Positions 16,490-24,547 of a DNA stretch of 59,395 nucleotides are shown piece by piece. How positions within the stretch are numbered: position 1 is the first letter of the stretch; every line of letters begins with the position of its first letter. The DNA lies in contig DETS01000027.1 in the NCBI GenBank assembly GCA_002361735.1, positions 1 through 59,395 of the forward strand, read 5' to 3'. Below the pieces are notes generated by a model. It searched no databases and was not told the DNA's origin. It saw only the letters and a program-made list of their open reading frames with translations. Both the position numbers and the translations under genes were made by a program. This DNA comes from Lachnospiraceae bacterium UBA3282. Its GTDB lineage: Bacteria > Bacillota > Clostridia > Lachnospirales > Lachnospiraceae.

Positions 16490-17056
16490 ATGAATAAGAT
16501 TGCAATTTTTTTCGCAACGGGATTTGAGGAGATCGAGGCGCTGACGGTGGTGGACATCCTGCGCAGGGCACAGGAGACGGTAGAGATGGTCTCCATCACG
16601 AACGAGCGGCACGTCACAAGTTCGCACGGCGTGGAAGTGACGATGGACAAGATCTTTTCCGAGGTCAATTTTGATGAGACAGATGTGTTGGTGCTTCCGG
16701 GCGGGATGCCGGGCACGAAGAATCTGGAAGCCTTTGCACCGCTGATGGAGCAGGTGGATGCCTTTGTGAAAGCGGGCAAGCTGGTGACGGCGATCTGCGC
16801 CGCGCCGAGTATCCTGGGACATCGCGGGCATCTGAAAGGAAAGAAGGCATGTTCCTTCCCGAGTTTTGAAGACCATTTGGAAGGCGCGGAGGTGAAGCGG
16901 GAGCCGGCTGTGATCGACGGCAATATCATCACCGGGCGCGGCATGGGCGCGGCAATTCCCTTCGGGCTTGCCATTCTGGAAAAGCTGCAGGGAAAAGAAG
17001 CTGCGGAAGCACTGGCGGAGAAGATCGTGTTTCTAGGGAAAACAAATAGAGGATAA
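16490..17056 (+). CDS. DJ-1/PfpI-family protein (YajL/glyoxalase III-like)
   Basis: 188 residues. The family glutamate is in FATGFEEIEALTVVDILRRA and the nucleophilic cysteine is C103 in LVTAICAAPSILG, the nucleophile elbow of DJ-1-type proteins; VLPGGMPGTKNL and ITGRGMGAAIPFGLAILE complete the pattern. Relatives degrade methylglyoxal or repair glycated thiols. ATG 16490 is preferred, with GGAGGA just before it; an ATG at 16478 would overlap that site. The small gene that follows starts 5 bases after its stop and is probably co-transcribed. Confidence 0.92.
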   Translation: MNKIAIFFATGFEEIEALTVVDILRRAQETVEMVSITNERHVTSSHGVEVTMDKIFSEVNFDETDVLVLPGGMPGTKNLEAFAPLMEQVDAFVKAGKLVTAICAAPSILGHRGHLKGKKACSFPSFEDHLEGAEVKREPAVIDGNIITGRGMGAAIPFGLAILEKLQGKEAAEALAEKIVFLGKTNRG

Positions 17057-17061
17057 TAGGG

Positions 17062-17247
17062 ATGGTCAATCAGAACGTCTTGGAAAAAACAGATGCTTTA
17101 TTGCAAAAATATAAAGAACGCTGGGGAAGGGACGTTTGCTTAAACTATCTGCCACCCGAAATGACACAGGAAAAACTTGTAGTAGTATTGGAACGTATTG
17201 TAGAGACCGGTGAAAGCGTTTTGGTCGGCTGGAATAAACTACCATAA
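17062..17247 (+). CDS. Small conserved-looking protein of unknown function
   Basis: 61 residues: a Lys-rich N-terminal helix (NVLEKTDALLQKYKERWGRD), then LNYLPPEMTQEKLVVVLERIVETGESVLVGW. No cysteine pair, membrane segment or signal peptide. It is tightly behind the DJ-1 gene and has an AGG-containing ribosome site. The amphipathic pattern and spacing support a real gene, but no family is recognised. Confidence 0.6.
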   Translation: MVNQNVLEKTDALLQKYKERWGRDVCLNYLPPEMTQEKLVVVLERIVETGESVLVGWNKLP

Positions 17248-17324
17248 TAAAAAAAATTCACCCGAACATACTAACATCAAGATAAGCGGCAGACAGATTG
17301 CGCAGTCAAAAGGCTTAAAGTCAG

Positions 17325-17355
17325 GAGACAAGCGCATGAAGAAAGCGCTTGTCTC
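17325..17355 (+). terminator. Perfect 11-bp inverted repeat upstream of the SASP gene
   Basis: GAGACAAGCGC and GCGCTTGTCTC around a 9-base loop. No T run follows, so it may be an RNA element in the SASP leader rather than a true terminator. A CATACTA box at 17267-17273 resembles a sigma-G -10 element, but the matching -35 is poor. Confidence 0.45.
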
Positions 17356-17407
17356 AAATATAGATGAAGCATCAAAGGATGTAAACGTATTTCGGAGGTG
17401 AAAAGAA

Positions 17408-17608
17408 ATGGCAAGCAACAAATCCAATAGAACTGAGGTTCCTGAGGCTAAGGCAGCTATGGACCGCTTCAAGACTGAGGTTGCGTCTGAACTGGGCGTA
17501 AACCTGAAAGAGGGTTACAACGGTGACCTGACTTCTAAGGAAGCAGGTTCCATCGGCGGCGAGATGGTTCGTAGAATGATCAAGAAGCAGGAAGAGCAGA
17601 TGAAGTAA
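17408..17608 (+). CDS. Alpha/beta-type small acid-soluble spore protein
   Basis: 66 residues, the normal SASP length. SNRTEVPEAKAAMDRFKTEVASELGVNL contains the GPR protease cleavage region (TEVASELGV), and the second conserved block is GDLTSKEAGSIGGEMVRRMI. These proteins coat spore DNA, protect it from UV and heat, and are digested on germination. The gene stands alone with GGAGGTG before the ATG and a terminator after it, as expected for forespore-specific sigma-G genes. It is the strongest single sign that the organism forms spores. Confidence 0.95.
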   Translation: MASNKSNRTEVPEAKAAMDRFKTEVASELGVNLKEGYNGDLTSKEAGSIGGEMVRRMIKKQEEQMK

Positions 17609-17627
17609 CAATCAGCAGGAAAAAAGG

Positions 17628-17659
17628 ATGCCTCGCTTGTGAAAACACAGGCGGGGCAT
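17628..17659 (+). terminator. Intrinsic terminator of the SASP gene
   Basis: Fourteen-base arms ATGCCTCGCTTGTG and CACAGGCGGGGCAT, two wobble positions, loop AAAA, followed by TCTTATGTTATGCTTTTTT. Confidence 0.8.
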
Positions 17660-17680
17660 TCTTATGTTATGCTTTTTTCT

Positions 17681-17798
17681 AATAAGCAGATTCGAGATGC
17701 TTCGCATCTCTCATTCGCGTTGCTCGTCATAAGTCCCTCGAATCATTCGCTCATGCAAGCATGACGCCTGCTTCGTGTGCCTTCTGATTCTGCTTATT
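17681..17798. repeat. 118-nt multi-branched inverted-repeat element
   Basis: Outer arms AATAAGCAGA (17681-17690) and TCTGCTTATT (17789-17798) are perfect complements. Inside are GATTCGAG (17689-17696) with CTCGAATC (17737-17744), the hairpin GAGATGC-TTC-GCATCTC (17694-17710) and CATGC-AA-GCATG (17752-17763). The element lies between the SASP terminator and the tig promoter; no coding frame is present. It fills most of the 17609-17927 interval. Confidence 0.65.
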
Positions 17799-17811
17799 CG
17801 CGAAAAATCTC

Positions 17812-17840
17812 TAGTATTTTCCAAGGTCTTGTGCTATAAT
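17812..17840 (+). promoter_or_regulatory. Promoter of tig with extended -10
   Basis: TATAAT at 17835-17840 preceded by TGC (extended -10); a weak -35 TAGTAT lies 17 bases upstream at 17812-17817. The distance to the tig start is 87 bases. Confidence 0.6.
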
Positions 17841-17927
17841 GTCTGAGTGACTTTATTTACAGGCTGAAAATCTTATATATATAGAAGAAAGAGAGCAGCA
17901 AGAGGAATTGAAGGAGGAACCGATCGC

Positions 17928-19223
17928 ATGAGTTTACAGGTGGAAAAATTAGAGAAAAACATGGCGAAACTGACCATCGAGGTGGATGTGGATACCTTTG
18001 ATAAGGCAGTCGAGAAGGCTTACCAGAAGGAGAAGAACAAAATCTCCATTCCGGGCTTTCGGAAAGGCAAAGTGCCGCGCCAGATGGTAGAGAAGATGTA
18101 CGGTAAGGAAGTGTTTTTTGAGGAAGCGGCAAATATCGTGATCCCTGACGCCTATGACAAGGCGCTTGACGAGTGCGAGGAGGATATCGTTTCTTCCCCG
18201 AAGATCGAGGTGACGCAGATCGCTGCCGGCAAACCTTTTGTCTTTACGGCAGAGGTGGCTTTAAAGCCTGAGGTGAAGCTTGGCAAGTATAAGGGCGTGA
18301 AGGTTGATAAGATCGAAACGGCGGTGACGGACGAGGAAGTTGACGCTGAGATCGAAAGGGAACGCGAAAAAAGCGCGAGAAACGTCACGGTGGACGATCG
18401 CCCGGTAGAGGATGGCGACATGACGACCCTGGATTTTGAAGGGTTTGTGGACGGTGTTGCTTTCGAGGGCGGAAAAGGAGAAAGCTATCCGCTTACCATT
18501 GGTTCCGGTGCCTTTATTCCCGGCTTCGAGGAGCAGCTTATCGGTGCGAAGATCGGCGAGGAGACAGAGGTAAAGGTGACCTTCCCCGAGGATTATCAGG
18601 CGGAGCATTTACAGGGGAAGGAAGCGGTCTTTAAGTGCACGGTGAAAGAGATCAGAAAGAAGGAGCTTCCCGAGCTGAATGATGAGTTCGCAAGCGATGT
18701 GTCCGAGTTTGAGACGCTTGCCGAGTACCGCGAGGATGTGAAGAAAAACCTGGAAGAACAAAAGAAAAAAGACGCGGAAGCACAGAAGGAGGATGCTGCG
18801 GTAAAAGCTGCCGTGGAGGATTCCGAAATGGATATCCCTGAGGCGATGCTGGAGACACAGCAGAAGCGGATGGTGGAGGAGTTTGCGCAGCGTATCACCA
18901 TGCAGGGCTTGTCTATGGAGCAGTATTTCCAGTTTACCGGTACGGATTATCAGCAGATGGTAGAGCAGGTGAAGCCGCAGGCGGAGGAACGCATCCGCTC
19001 CAGACTGGTGCTTGAGGCAGTGGCGAAGGCGGAGAAGCTCGAAATTACCGACGAGGAGTACGAGGATGAGTTAAAGACCATGGCTGACGTTTACCAGATG
19101 GAACTCGAAAAGGTAAAGGAGCTTATGGACAATCGCGCGGAAAAAGACATCAAACTGGATTTGTTGGTCAAAAAAGCCGCTGCATTTATCGCTGATAACG
19201 CGAAAGAAAGTAAGGCAAAATAA
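17928..19223 (+). CDS. tig: Trigger factor, ribosome-bound chaperone and prolyl isomerase
   Basis: 431 residues, normal length. The ribosome-docking signature is PGFRKGKVPRQMVEKMYG near residues 42-58, the FKBP-type isomerase domain spans about 155-240 (DGDMTTLDFEGFVDG, YPLTIGSGAFIPGFEEQLIG, VTFPEDY), and a Glu/Lys-rich helical C-terminal cradle follows. It binds the 50S exit tunnel and shields nascent chains. GGAGG precedes the ATG. The order tig-clpP-clpX-lon-engB is the usual Firmicute arrangement of folding and degradation genes. Confidence 0.98.
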   Translation: MSLQVEKLEKNMAKLTIEVDVDTFDKAVEKAYQKEKNKISIPGFRKGKVPRQMVEKMYGKEVFFEEAANIVIPDAYDKALDECEEDIVSSPKIEVTQIAAGKPFVFTAEVALKPEVKLGKYKGVKVDKIETAVTDEEVDAEIEREREKSARNVTVDDRPVEDGDMTTLDFEGFVDGVAFEGGKGESYPLTIGSGAFIPGFEEQLIGAKIGEETEVKVTFPEDYQAEHLQGKEAVFKCTVKEIRKKELPELNDEFASDVSEFETLAEYREDVKKNLEEQKKKDAEAQKEDAAVKAAVEDSEMDIPEAMLETQQKRMVEEFAQRITMQGLSMEQYFQFTGTDYQQMVEQVKPQAEERIRSRLVLEAVAKAEKLEITDEEYEDELKTMADVYQMELEKVKELMDNRAEKDIKLDLLVKKAAAFIADNAKESKAK

Positions 19224-19252
19224 AAGAAAAATAAAAGATTAGGAGGTGCGCT

Positions 19253-19846
19253 ATGCCTTTAATACCTTATGTCATTGAACAAACGTCCAAAGGAGAACGG
19301 TCTTACGATATTTATTCCAGACTGTTAAAAGAGAGGATCATTTTTCTCGGTGAGGAAGTAAACGACGCCAGTGCCAGTGTGGTCGTGGCGCAGCTTCTCT
19401 TTCTGGAATCCGAAGATCCCGAGAAGGACATCAACCTTTACATCAACAGCCCCGGCGGTGTGATTACGGCGGGAATGGCAATCTACGATACGATGCAGTT
19501 TATCAAGTGTGATGTGTCAACCGTTTGTATCGGTATGGCAGCCAGCATGGGCGCCTTCCTTCTGGCAGGCGGGACGAAGGGCAAGAGAATGGCCCTGCCG
19601 AATGCGGAAATCATGATTCATCAGCCGGCAGGCGGTGCACAGGGGCAGGCTACCGAGATCGAAATCTCGGCGAGGCACATCTTGGCGACCAAAGAGAAGA
19701 TGGCAAGGATCATGGCGGAGAATACAGGGCAGGACTATGAGGTGATCATGGCGGATACGGAGCGGGATAACTGGAAGACCGCGGAGGAGGCGCTTGCCTA
19801 CGGACTGATCGACCGCATCATTACCAGTCATGCCAGCACAGACTGA
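19253..19846 (+). CDS. clpP: ATP-dependent Clp protease proteolytic subunit
   Basis: 197 residues, normal length. The catalytic triad is complete: S98 in GMAASMGAF, H123 in MIHQPAGG and D172 in ERDNW. The N-terminal MPLIPYVIEQTSKGERSYDIYSRLLKERI is standard. ClpP tetradecamers degrade substrates unfolded by ClpX, whose gene follows. TAGGAGGTG lies directly before the ATG. A hairpin-rich repeat starts at its stop codon, so clpX may be partly uncoupled from it. Confidence 0.98.
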   Translation: MPLIPYVIEQTSKGERSYDIYSRLLKERIIFLGEEVNDASASVVVAQLLFLESEDPEKDINLYINSPGGVITAGMAIYDTMQFIKCDVSTVCIGMAASMGAFLLAGGTKGKRMALPNAEIMIHQPAGGAQGQATEIEISARHILATKEKMARIMAENTGQDYEVIMADTERDNWKTAEEALAYGLIDRIITSHASTD

Positions 19847-19914
19847 AGTAAATTCCTGCGGAATTAACTTCACGAGCACTGCTTCGCAGGCTCGGCATTT
19901 CGCGGAGAACTTCT
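19845..19914. repeat. Hairpin repeat upstream of clpX (copy 1)
   Basis: Begins with the near-palindrome of arms GAAGTAAATTCC and GGAATTAACTTC, continues ACGAGCACTGCTTCGCAGGC and ends near the palindrome AGAACTTCT (19907-19915). The first 50 bases recur almost unchanged after clpX at 21335-21385. Confidence 0.75.
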
Positions 19915-19926
19915 AAGATTTATCTA

Positions 19927-19954
19927 AGAGAATGCCTGAAATGCGGCATTCTCT
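19927..19954 (+). promoter_or_regulatory. Perfect 10-bp hairpin before clpX
   Basis: AGAGAATGCC and GGCATTCTCT with the loop TGAAATGC, 43 bases before the clpX start. There is no T run, so this is more likely an RNA stability or processing element than a terminator. Confidence 0.5.
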
Positions 19955-19997
19955 GCATGAATAGTTTGATTATGAATGCAATGGAATGAGGAATAAG

Positions 19998-21257
19998 ATG
20001 GCAGGGAAGATTTCTGAGGAAAAAGTGAGATGTTCTTTTTGTAATAAGACGCAGGATCAGGTGAAAAAGATGATCGCCGGTCCGGGTGGCGTCTATATCT
20101 GTGATGAGTGCGTGGATATCTGTGCTGACATCATAGAGGAGGAATATGAGGAAGGTGCGGAAATTGAGGAGATGGAGATCAATCTCCTGAAACCGGTGGA
20201 AATCAAGAACTTTCTCGATGAGTATGTAATCGGACAGGAGGAGGCCAAGAAGGTGATGGCTGTCTCCGTCTACAATCATTACAAGAGGGTGACGGCGCCT
20301 CAGGACGATGAGGACGAGGTGGAGCTGCAAAAGAGTAATATCATCATGATTGGTCCCACGGGTTCCGGTAAGACGTATTTGGCGCAGACCCTGGCAAAGA
20401 TCATCAACGTGCCCTTCGCGATCGCGGACGCCACGACGCTTACGGAAGCGGGCTATGTGGGTGAGGATGTGGAGAACATCCTCTTAAAGCTGATTCAGGC
20501 GGCGGACTATGATATCGACAGAGCACAGTATGGCATTATCTATATTGACGAGATTGATAAGATCACCAAAAAGGGAGAGAACGTGTCCATCACCAGAGAT
20601 GTTTCGGGTGAGGGCGTGCAGCAGGCGCTCTTAAAGATCATCGAGGGGACGGTGGCAAGCGTACCGCCGCAGGGCGGCAGGAAGCATCCGCATCAGGAAC
20701 TTTTGCAGATCGATACGTCCAATATTCTCTTTATCTGCGGCGGCGCTTTTGACGGGCTGGAAAAGATCGTAGAGGAGCGGCTGGATCGTCACTCAATCGG
20801 CTTTAACGCACAGGTAGCGGAAAAGAGCGGCAAAGAGATCGGTGCGATCTTAAAAGAAGTGACGCCACAGGATCTGATGAAGTTTGGATTGATCCCGGAA
20901 TTTATCGGGCGTGTGCCGGTGACGGTAGCGCTGGAAGGGCTGGATCAGGAGGCGCTGGTGCGCATTTTGCGGGAACCGAAAAACGCGCTCATCAAGCAGT
21001 ATAAAAAGCTGTTTTCTTTCGACGAGGTGAAGCTTTCCGTGGAGGAGGATGCGGTGCAGGAGATCGCGAGACTTGCCCACGAGAGAAAGACCGGGGCGAG
21101 AGGATTGCGCTCTATCTTAGAGAAAGTGATGATGGATGTGATGTACGAGATTCCCTCGGATGACAGCATCGCGGAATGTATCCTCACGAAAAAGGCGGTG
21201 GACGGCGAGGATAAACCGACCGTGAGATACCGCGACAGATTGTTGCAGGCTAAATAG
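19998..21257 (+). CDS. clpX: ClpX ATPase, unfoldase of the ClpXP protease
   Basis: 419 residues. The N-terminal zinc-binding domain is CSFCNKTQDQVKKM followed by ICDECVDIC. Then come Walker A GPTGSGKT, the pore loop GYVGED, Walker B IIYIDEIDK, sensor and RKH-type loop regions, and the C-terminal small domain ERKTGARGLRSILE. ATG 19998 has GAGGA five bases upstream; ATG 19986 adds four residues and cannot be excluded. It hands unfolded proteins to ClpP, encoded just upstream. Confidence 0.97.
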   Translation: MAGKISEEKVRCSFCNKTQDQVKKMIAGPGGVYICDECVDICADIIEEEYEEGAEIEEMEINLLKPVEIKNFLDEYVIGQEEAKKVMAVSVYNHYKRVTAPQDDEDEVELQKSNIIMIGPTGSGKTYLAQTLAKIINVPFAIADATTLTEAGYVGEDVENILLKLIQAADYDIDRAQYGIIYIDEIDKITKKGENVSITRDVSGEGVQQALLKIIEGTVASVPPQGGRKHPHQELLQIDTSNILFICGGAFDGLEKIVEERLDRHSIGFNAQVAEKSGKEIGAILKEVTPQDLMKFGLIPEFIGRVPVTVALEGLDQEALVRILREPKNALIKQYKKLFSFDEVKLSVEEDAVQEIARLAHERKTGARGLRSILEKVMMDVMYEIPSDDSIAECILTKKAVDGEDKPTVRYRDRLLQAK

Positions 21258-21266
21258 GAAGAATGA

Positions 21267-21294
21267 ACGTCGCCAGAATCTTTTGGCGACGTTT
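21267..21294 (+). terminator. Hairpin terminator after clpX
   Basis: Perfect 10-bp arms AACGTCGCCA and TGGCGACGTT with an 8-base loop, 9 bases after the clpX stop. The T run after it is short. Confidence 0.6.
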
Positions 21295-21305
21295 CCAACA
21301 TGAGA

Positions 21306-21423
21306 AGAACTTCTAATCACTCGCAGCAAGGGCAGAAGTAAATTCCTTCGGAATTAACTTCACGAGCGCTGCTTCGCAGGCTCGGCTGAGTTCGCAAAAG
21401 CAGCATAGCTGCTTTGAAGTTCT
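21306..21423. repeat. Hairpin repeat downstream of clpX (copy 2)
   Basis: From 21335 it repeats the copy-1 sequence (GAAGTAAATTCCTTCGGAAT, then ACGAGCGCTGCTTCGCAGGC) and then adds a hairpin AAAGCAGC/GCTGCTTT. AGAACTTC at 21306-21313 and GAAGTTCT at 21416-21423 form outer arms. It separates clpX from lon. Confidence 0.7.
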
Positions 21424-21452
21424 AAGTCTCATGTAGTGATAGGGATAAGTTT

Positions 21453-23846
21453 ATGGATCAGTTAAAACAATTGGAAAATGGAATCGGCAGTGCGGATGCC
21501 ATCAATTTGTTGCCGCAGGATGCGCTCCCGGCGGTGACCATACGGGGATTGACGATCCTGCCCGGTATGGTGATTCACTTTGATTTGAACAAGGGACCCT
21601 CGATCGCGTCTGTCGAGCAGGCAATGCTGGGAGATCAGAGGCTTGTTGCTGTGACAAGAAAAGATGACGGGGAGGACGCACCGGATTTTGAGGGAATCTA
21701 CCATGTGGGGACGCTTGTGTTGATCAGACAGGTCAGTAAGCTGCCCGGGCAAATTTTGCGCGTATTGGTGGAGGGGCTTTCCAGAGTCCGCATTTATGCG
21801 ATTTCTCAGAATGATACGGGAATTATGACAAGAGTGTCATATGAAAAGGATGACAATTCAGACATTGATGCGCTTACGGAGGAGGCGATGACCAGAACGG
21901 TCAAAGAGTCTCTTGACGCCTACGGCGCTTTTTTTCCCAAGGTGGGAAAGGCAGTGAAGGATCAGATCGAGGAGGGCATGTCGCTCGGTAAATTGTTAGA
22001 CTGCATCACCATCAATATGCCGCTTAACACAGAGGATAAGCAGAAGGTATTGGGTGCAATTTCGGTGCGGGAGCGGTTTTCGATCCTGACAGGCATCCTT
22101 ATGCGCGAGGTGGAGGTCATTCGCATCAAGAACGATCTGGCAAAGGATATCAGGCAGCGGATCGATAAGAATCAGCGGGATTATATTTTGCGGGAACAGA
22201 TGCAGTATATCAAAGAGGAGCTGGGGGAGAATAATACCGATTCTGACGCGCAGCATTTTTTAGCCGAGGCGGAGAAGCTGAAAGCGAAGGAGGAAGTCAA
22301 GGAGAAAATCCGCAAGGAGATCACACGCTATACCAACGTGTCCGGCAGCAGTTCCGAGAGCGCGGTGGAGAGGGCTTACATCGAGACGCTTTTGGAACTT
22401 CCGTGGGATAAGGTTTCGCGGGACAGCAAGGATCTGGAACGGGCGGAAAAGATCTTAAATGACCAGCATTACGGTCTGGAAAAGGTAAAAGAGCGGATGT
22501 TGGAGTTTTTAGCCGTGCGGATGTTGACGGGAAAGGCGGGCAGTCAGATCATCTGTCTGGTCGGACCGCCGGGAACGGGAAAAACTTCGATTGCCAAGAG
22601 CGTGGCGGAGGCGCTGAACAGGCAGTATGTGCGCATCTGTCTGGGCGGTGTGCGGGATGAGGCGGAAATCAGAGGCCACAGGAAGACCTATGTGGGCGCT
22701 ATGCCCGGACGAGTGGCGGCAGCCTTAAAGCAGGCGGGCGTTAAAAATCCGTTGATGCTCTTAGACGAAATCGATAAGCTGGGGAACGATTACAAGGGAG
22801 ACCCTTCCTCGGCACTTTTGGAAGTACTGGACGGAGAGCAGAATCATGCGTTCAGAGATCATTATGTGGAGATACCGCTCGATCTTTCCCAGGTGCTTTT
22901 TATTGCCACGGCAAACAGTCGTGAAGGGATTCCGCGTCCGCTCTTAGACCGTATGGAGGTCATTGAAGTCAACAGTTATACCGCCAATGAAAAGTTCCAT
23001 ATTGCCAGAGAACATCTGGTAAAGAAGGCGATGAAGAAAAACGGTGTCCGCAAGACGGAAGTAGCATTCTCTGACGAAGCGCTTAGAGATATCATCCGTT
23101 TTTATACCAAAGAGGCCGGCGTGCGCGGGCTGGAGCGTCAGATCGGCGCAGTCTGCCGCAAGGAGGCAAGGGAGATCGTCAAGCGTCGCAAAGAAAGAAT
23201 GACTGAAACGGTCAATGTTACGCCGGAAAATTTGGAGCACTATTTGGGAAAGCCGAAATACAGGCAGGATAAGGTAAATAAGAAGCCGGAGATCGGCATC
23301 GTCCGAGGGCTTGCCTGGACCAGTGTGGGCGGCGATACTTTGCAGATTGAAGTGAATCTGATGCCCGGTGAAGGAAAGATTGACCTAACTGGTCAAATGG
23401 GAGACGTCATGAAGGAATCGGCGCGCACAGCCTTAAGTTATGTGCGTTCCGTCAGCGGTAAATATAAGATGGCGGAGAACTTCTATAAAAAGCATGATTT
23501 TCACATCCACATCCCCGAGGGCGCGGTGCCAAAGGACGGTCCTTCCGCCGGAATCACCATGGCGACGGCACTGCTCTCCGCAGTGACAAGGACGTCTGTG
23601 CGGGCGGATCTGGCGATGACCGGAGAAGTCACTTTACGGGGGCGGGTGCTTCCGATCGGCGGCTTGAAAGAAAAACTCTTGGCGGCAAAGACGGCGGAGG
23701 TAAAAACCGTTCTGGTGCCAAAGGAGAATGAGAAGGACGTCGAGGAGATCTCGGAGGAAATCAGGGAAGGCTTGGAGATCATCTTTGTGGAGACCATGGA
23801 GGAAGTGGCAAATCATGCGCTGTTGTTCCATGGAAAAGGTGCGTAA
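21453..23846 (+). CDS. lon: ATP-dependent Lon protease
   Basis: 797 residues, the normal length of LonA. The N-terminal substrate-recognition domain begins LPAVTIRGLTILPGMVIHFDL. Walker A is GPPGTGKT near residue 370, Walker B LMLLDEIDKL, and the C-terminal Ser-Lys protease has PKDGPSAGITMATALLS (catalytic serine near residue 698) and GGLKEKLLAAK (catalytic lysine). It degrades damaged and regulatory proteins in the cytoplasm. It is 195 bases after clpX, separated by a terminator and repeat, so it probably has its own promoter. Confidence 0.98.
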   Translation: MDQLKQLENGIGSADAINLLPQDALPAVTIRGLTILPGMVIHFDLNKGPSIASVEQAMLGDQRLVAVTRKDDGEDAPDFEGIYHVGTLVLIRQVSKLPGQILRVLVEGLSRVRIYAISQNDTGIMTRVSYEKDDNSDIDALTEEAMTRTVKESLDAYGAFFPKVGKAVKDQIEEGMSLGKLLDCITINMPLNTEDKQKVLGAISVRERFSILTGILMREVEVIRIKNDLAKDIRQRIDKNQRDYILREQMQYIKEELGENNTDSDAQHFLAEAEKLKAKEEVKEKIRKEITRYTNVSGSSSESAVERAYIETLLELPWDKVSRDSKDLERAEKILNDQHYGLEKVKERMLEFLAVRMLTGKAGSQIICLVGPPGTGKTSIAKSVAEALNRQYVRICLGGVRDEAEIRGHRKTYVGAMPGRVAAALKQAGVKNPLMLLDEIDKLGNDYKGDPSSALLEVLDGEQNHAFRDHYVEIPLDLSQVLFIATANSREGIPRPLLDRMEVIEVNSYTANEKFHIAREHLVKKAMKKNGVRKTEVAFSDEALRDIIRFYTKEAGVRGLERQIGAVCRKEAREIVKRRKERMTETVNVTPENLEHYLGKPKYRQDKVNKKPEIGIVRGLAWTSVGGDTLQIEVNLMPGEGKIDLTGQMGDVMKESARTALSYVRSVSGKYKMAENFYKKHDFHIHIPEGAVPKDGPSAGITMATALLSAVTRTSVRADLAMTGEVTLRGRVLPIGGLKEKLLAAKTAEVKTVLVPKENEKDVEEISEEIREGLEIIFVETMEEVANHALLFHGKGA

Positions 23847-23906
23847 CAAGTTGGAGATTTTGAACGTGAGGCATCGTTATAACTGATAGAATGAGGGAGA
23901 GTTCGT

Positions 23907-24500
23907 ATGGTCATCAAAAACGTAAATTTGGAGACGGTCTGCGGCGTGACCAGTAAGCTGCCGGAAAACAGCCTGCCGGAGATCGCCTTTGCGGGAAAGA
24001 GCAATGTGGGAAAATCTTCCCTCATCAATGGCCTGATGAATCGCAAGTCGCTGGCGCGCACCAGTTCTTCCCCGGGAAAGACACAGACCATCAATTACTA
24101 TAATATCAATGGGGAACTGTATTTTGTGGATCTGCCCGGTTACGGGTATGCCACCGCCAATGAAAAGGTGAAGGCGACCTGGGGGAAGATGATCGAGGAC
24201 TATCTGCACCAGTCCAAGCAGATACGGGCAATCTTTTTATTGATCGATATCCGTCATGCGCCTTCGGAGAACGACAGGATCATGTATGATTGGATCGTGA
24301 GCAGAGGATACCATCCGATCATCATTGCCACGAAGCTTGACAAGATCAAGCGCAGTCAGGTGGAAAAGCATAAAAAGATGATTTGTGACACGCTTGACGT
24401 TGAAGATGACACGATTGTCATACCGTATTCCGCCTTGAATAAACAGGGACGGGAAGATATTTATGATCTGCTGGACGAACTGCTTGCCGTAAACGAGTAA
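23907..24500 (+). CDS. engB: EngB/YsxC ribosome-biogenesis GTPase
   Basis: 197 residues, normal length. GTPase motifs: G1 AFAGKSNVGKSSLING, G2 threonine in SSSPGKTQTINYY, G3 VDLPGYGYA, G4 ATKLDKIKR and G5 PYSALNK. YsxC/EngB is an essential GTPase for late 50S assembly and classically lies next to lon. GAGGGAGAG precedes the ATG. Confidence 0.97.
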   Translation: MVIKNVNLETVCGVTSKLPENSLPEIAFAGKSNVGKSSLINGLMNRKSLARTSSSPGKTQTINYYNINGELYFVDLPGYGYATANEKVKATWGKMIEDYLHQSKQIRAIFLLIDIRHAPSENDRIMYDWIVSRGYHPIIIATKLDKIKRSQVEKHKKMICDTLDVEDDTIVIPYSALNKQGREDIYDLLDELLAVNE

Positions 24501-24547
24501 GTTTCGCAAGGATTGCGCAGTAATACGGCGCAGGCATGGAGGAAAGT

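Noticed and set aside
17267..17273. CATACTA as a sigma-G promoter for the SASP gene
   Set aside because: The -10 match is good but no proper -35 lies 17-18 bases upstream and the leader would be about 130 bases, so I mention it only in the hairpin entry.
17210..17401. 63-codon frame upstream of the SASP gene
   Set aside because: It overlaps the end of the small gene at 17062-17247 and passes through the inverted repeat at 17325-17355; composition is not protein-like and no ribosome site is present.
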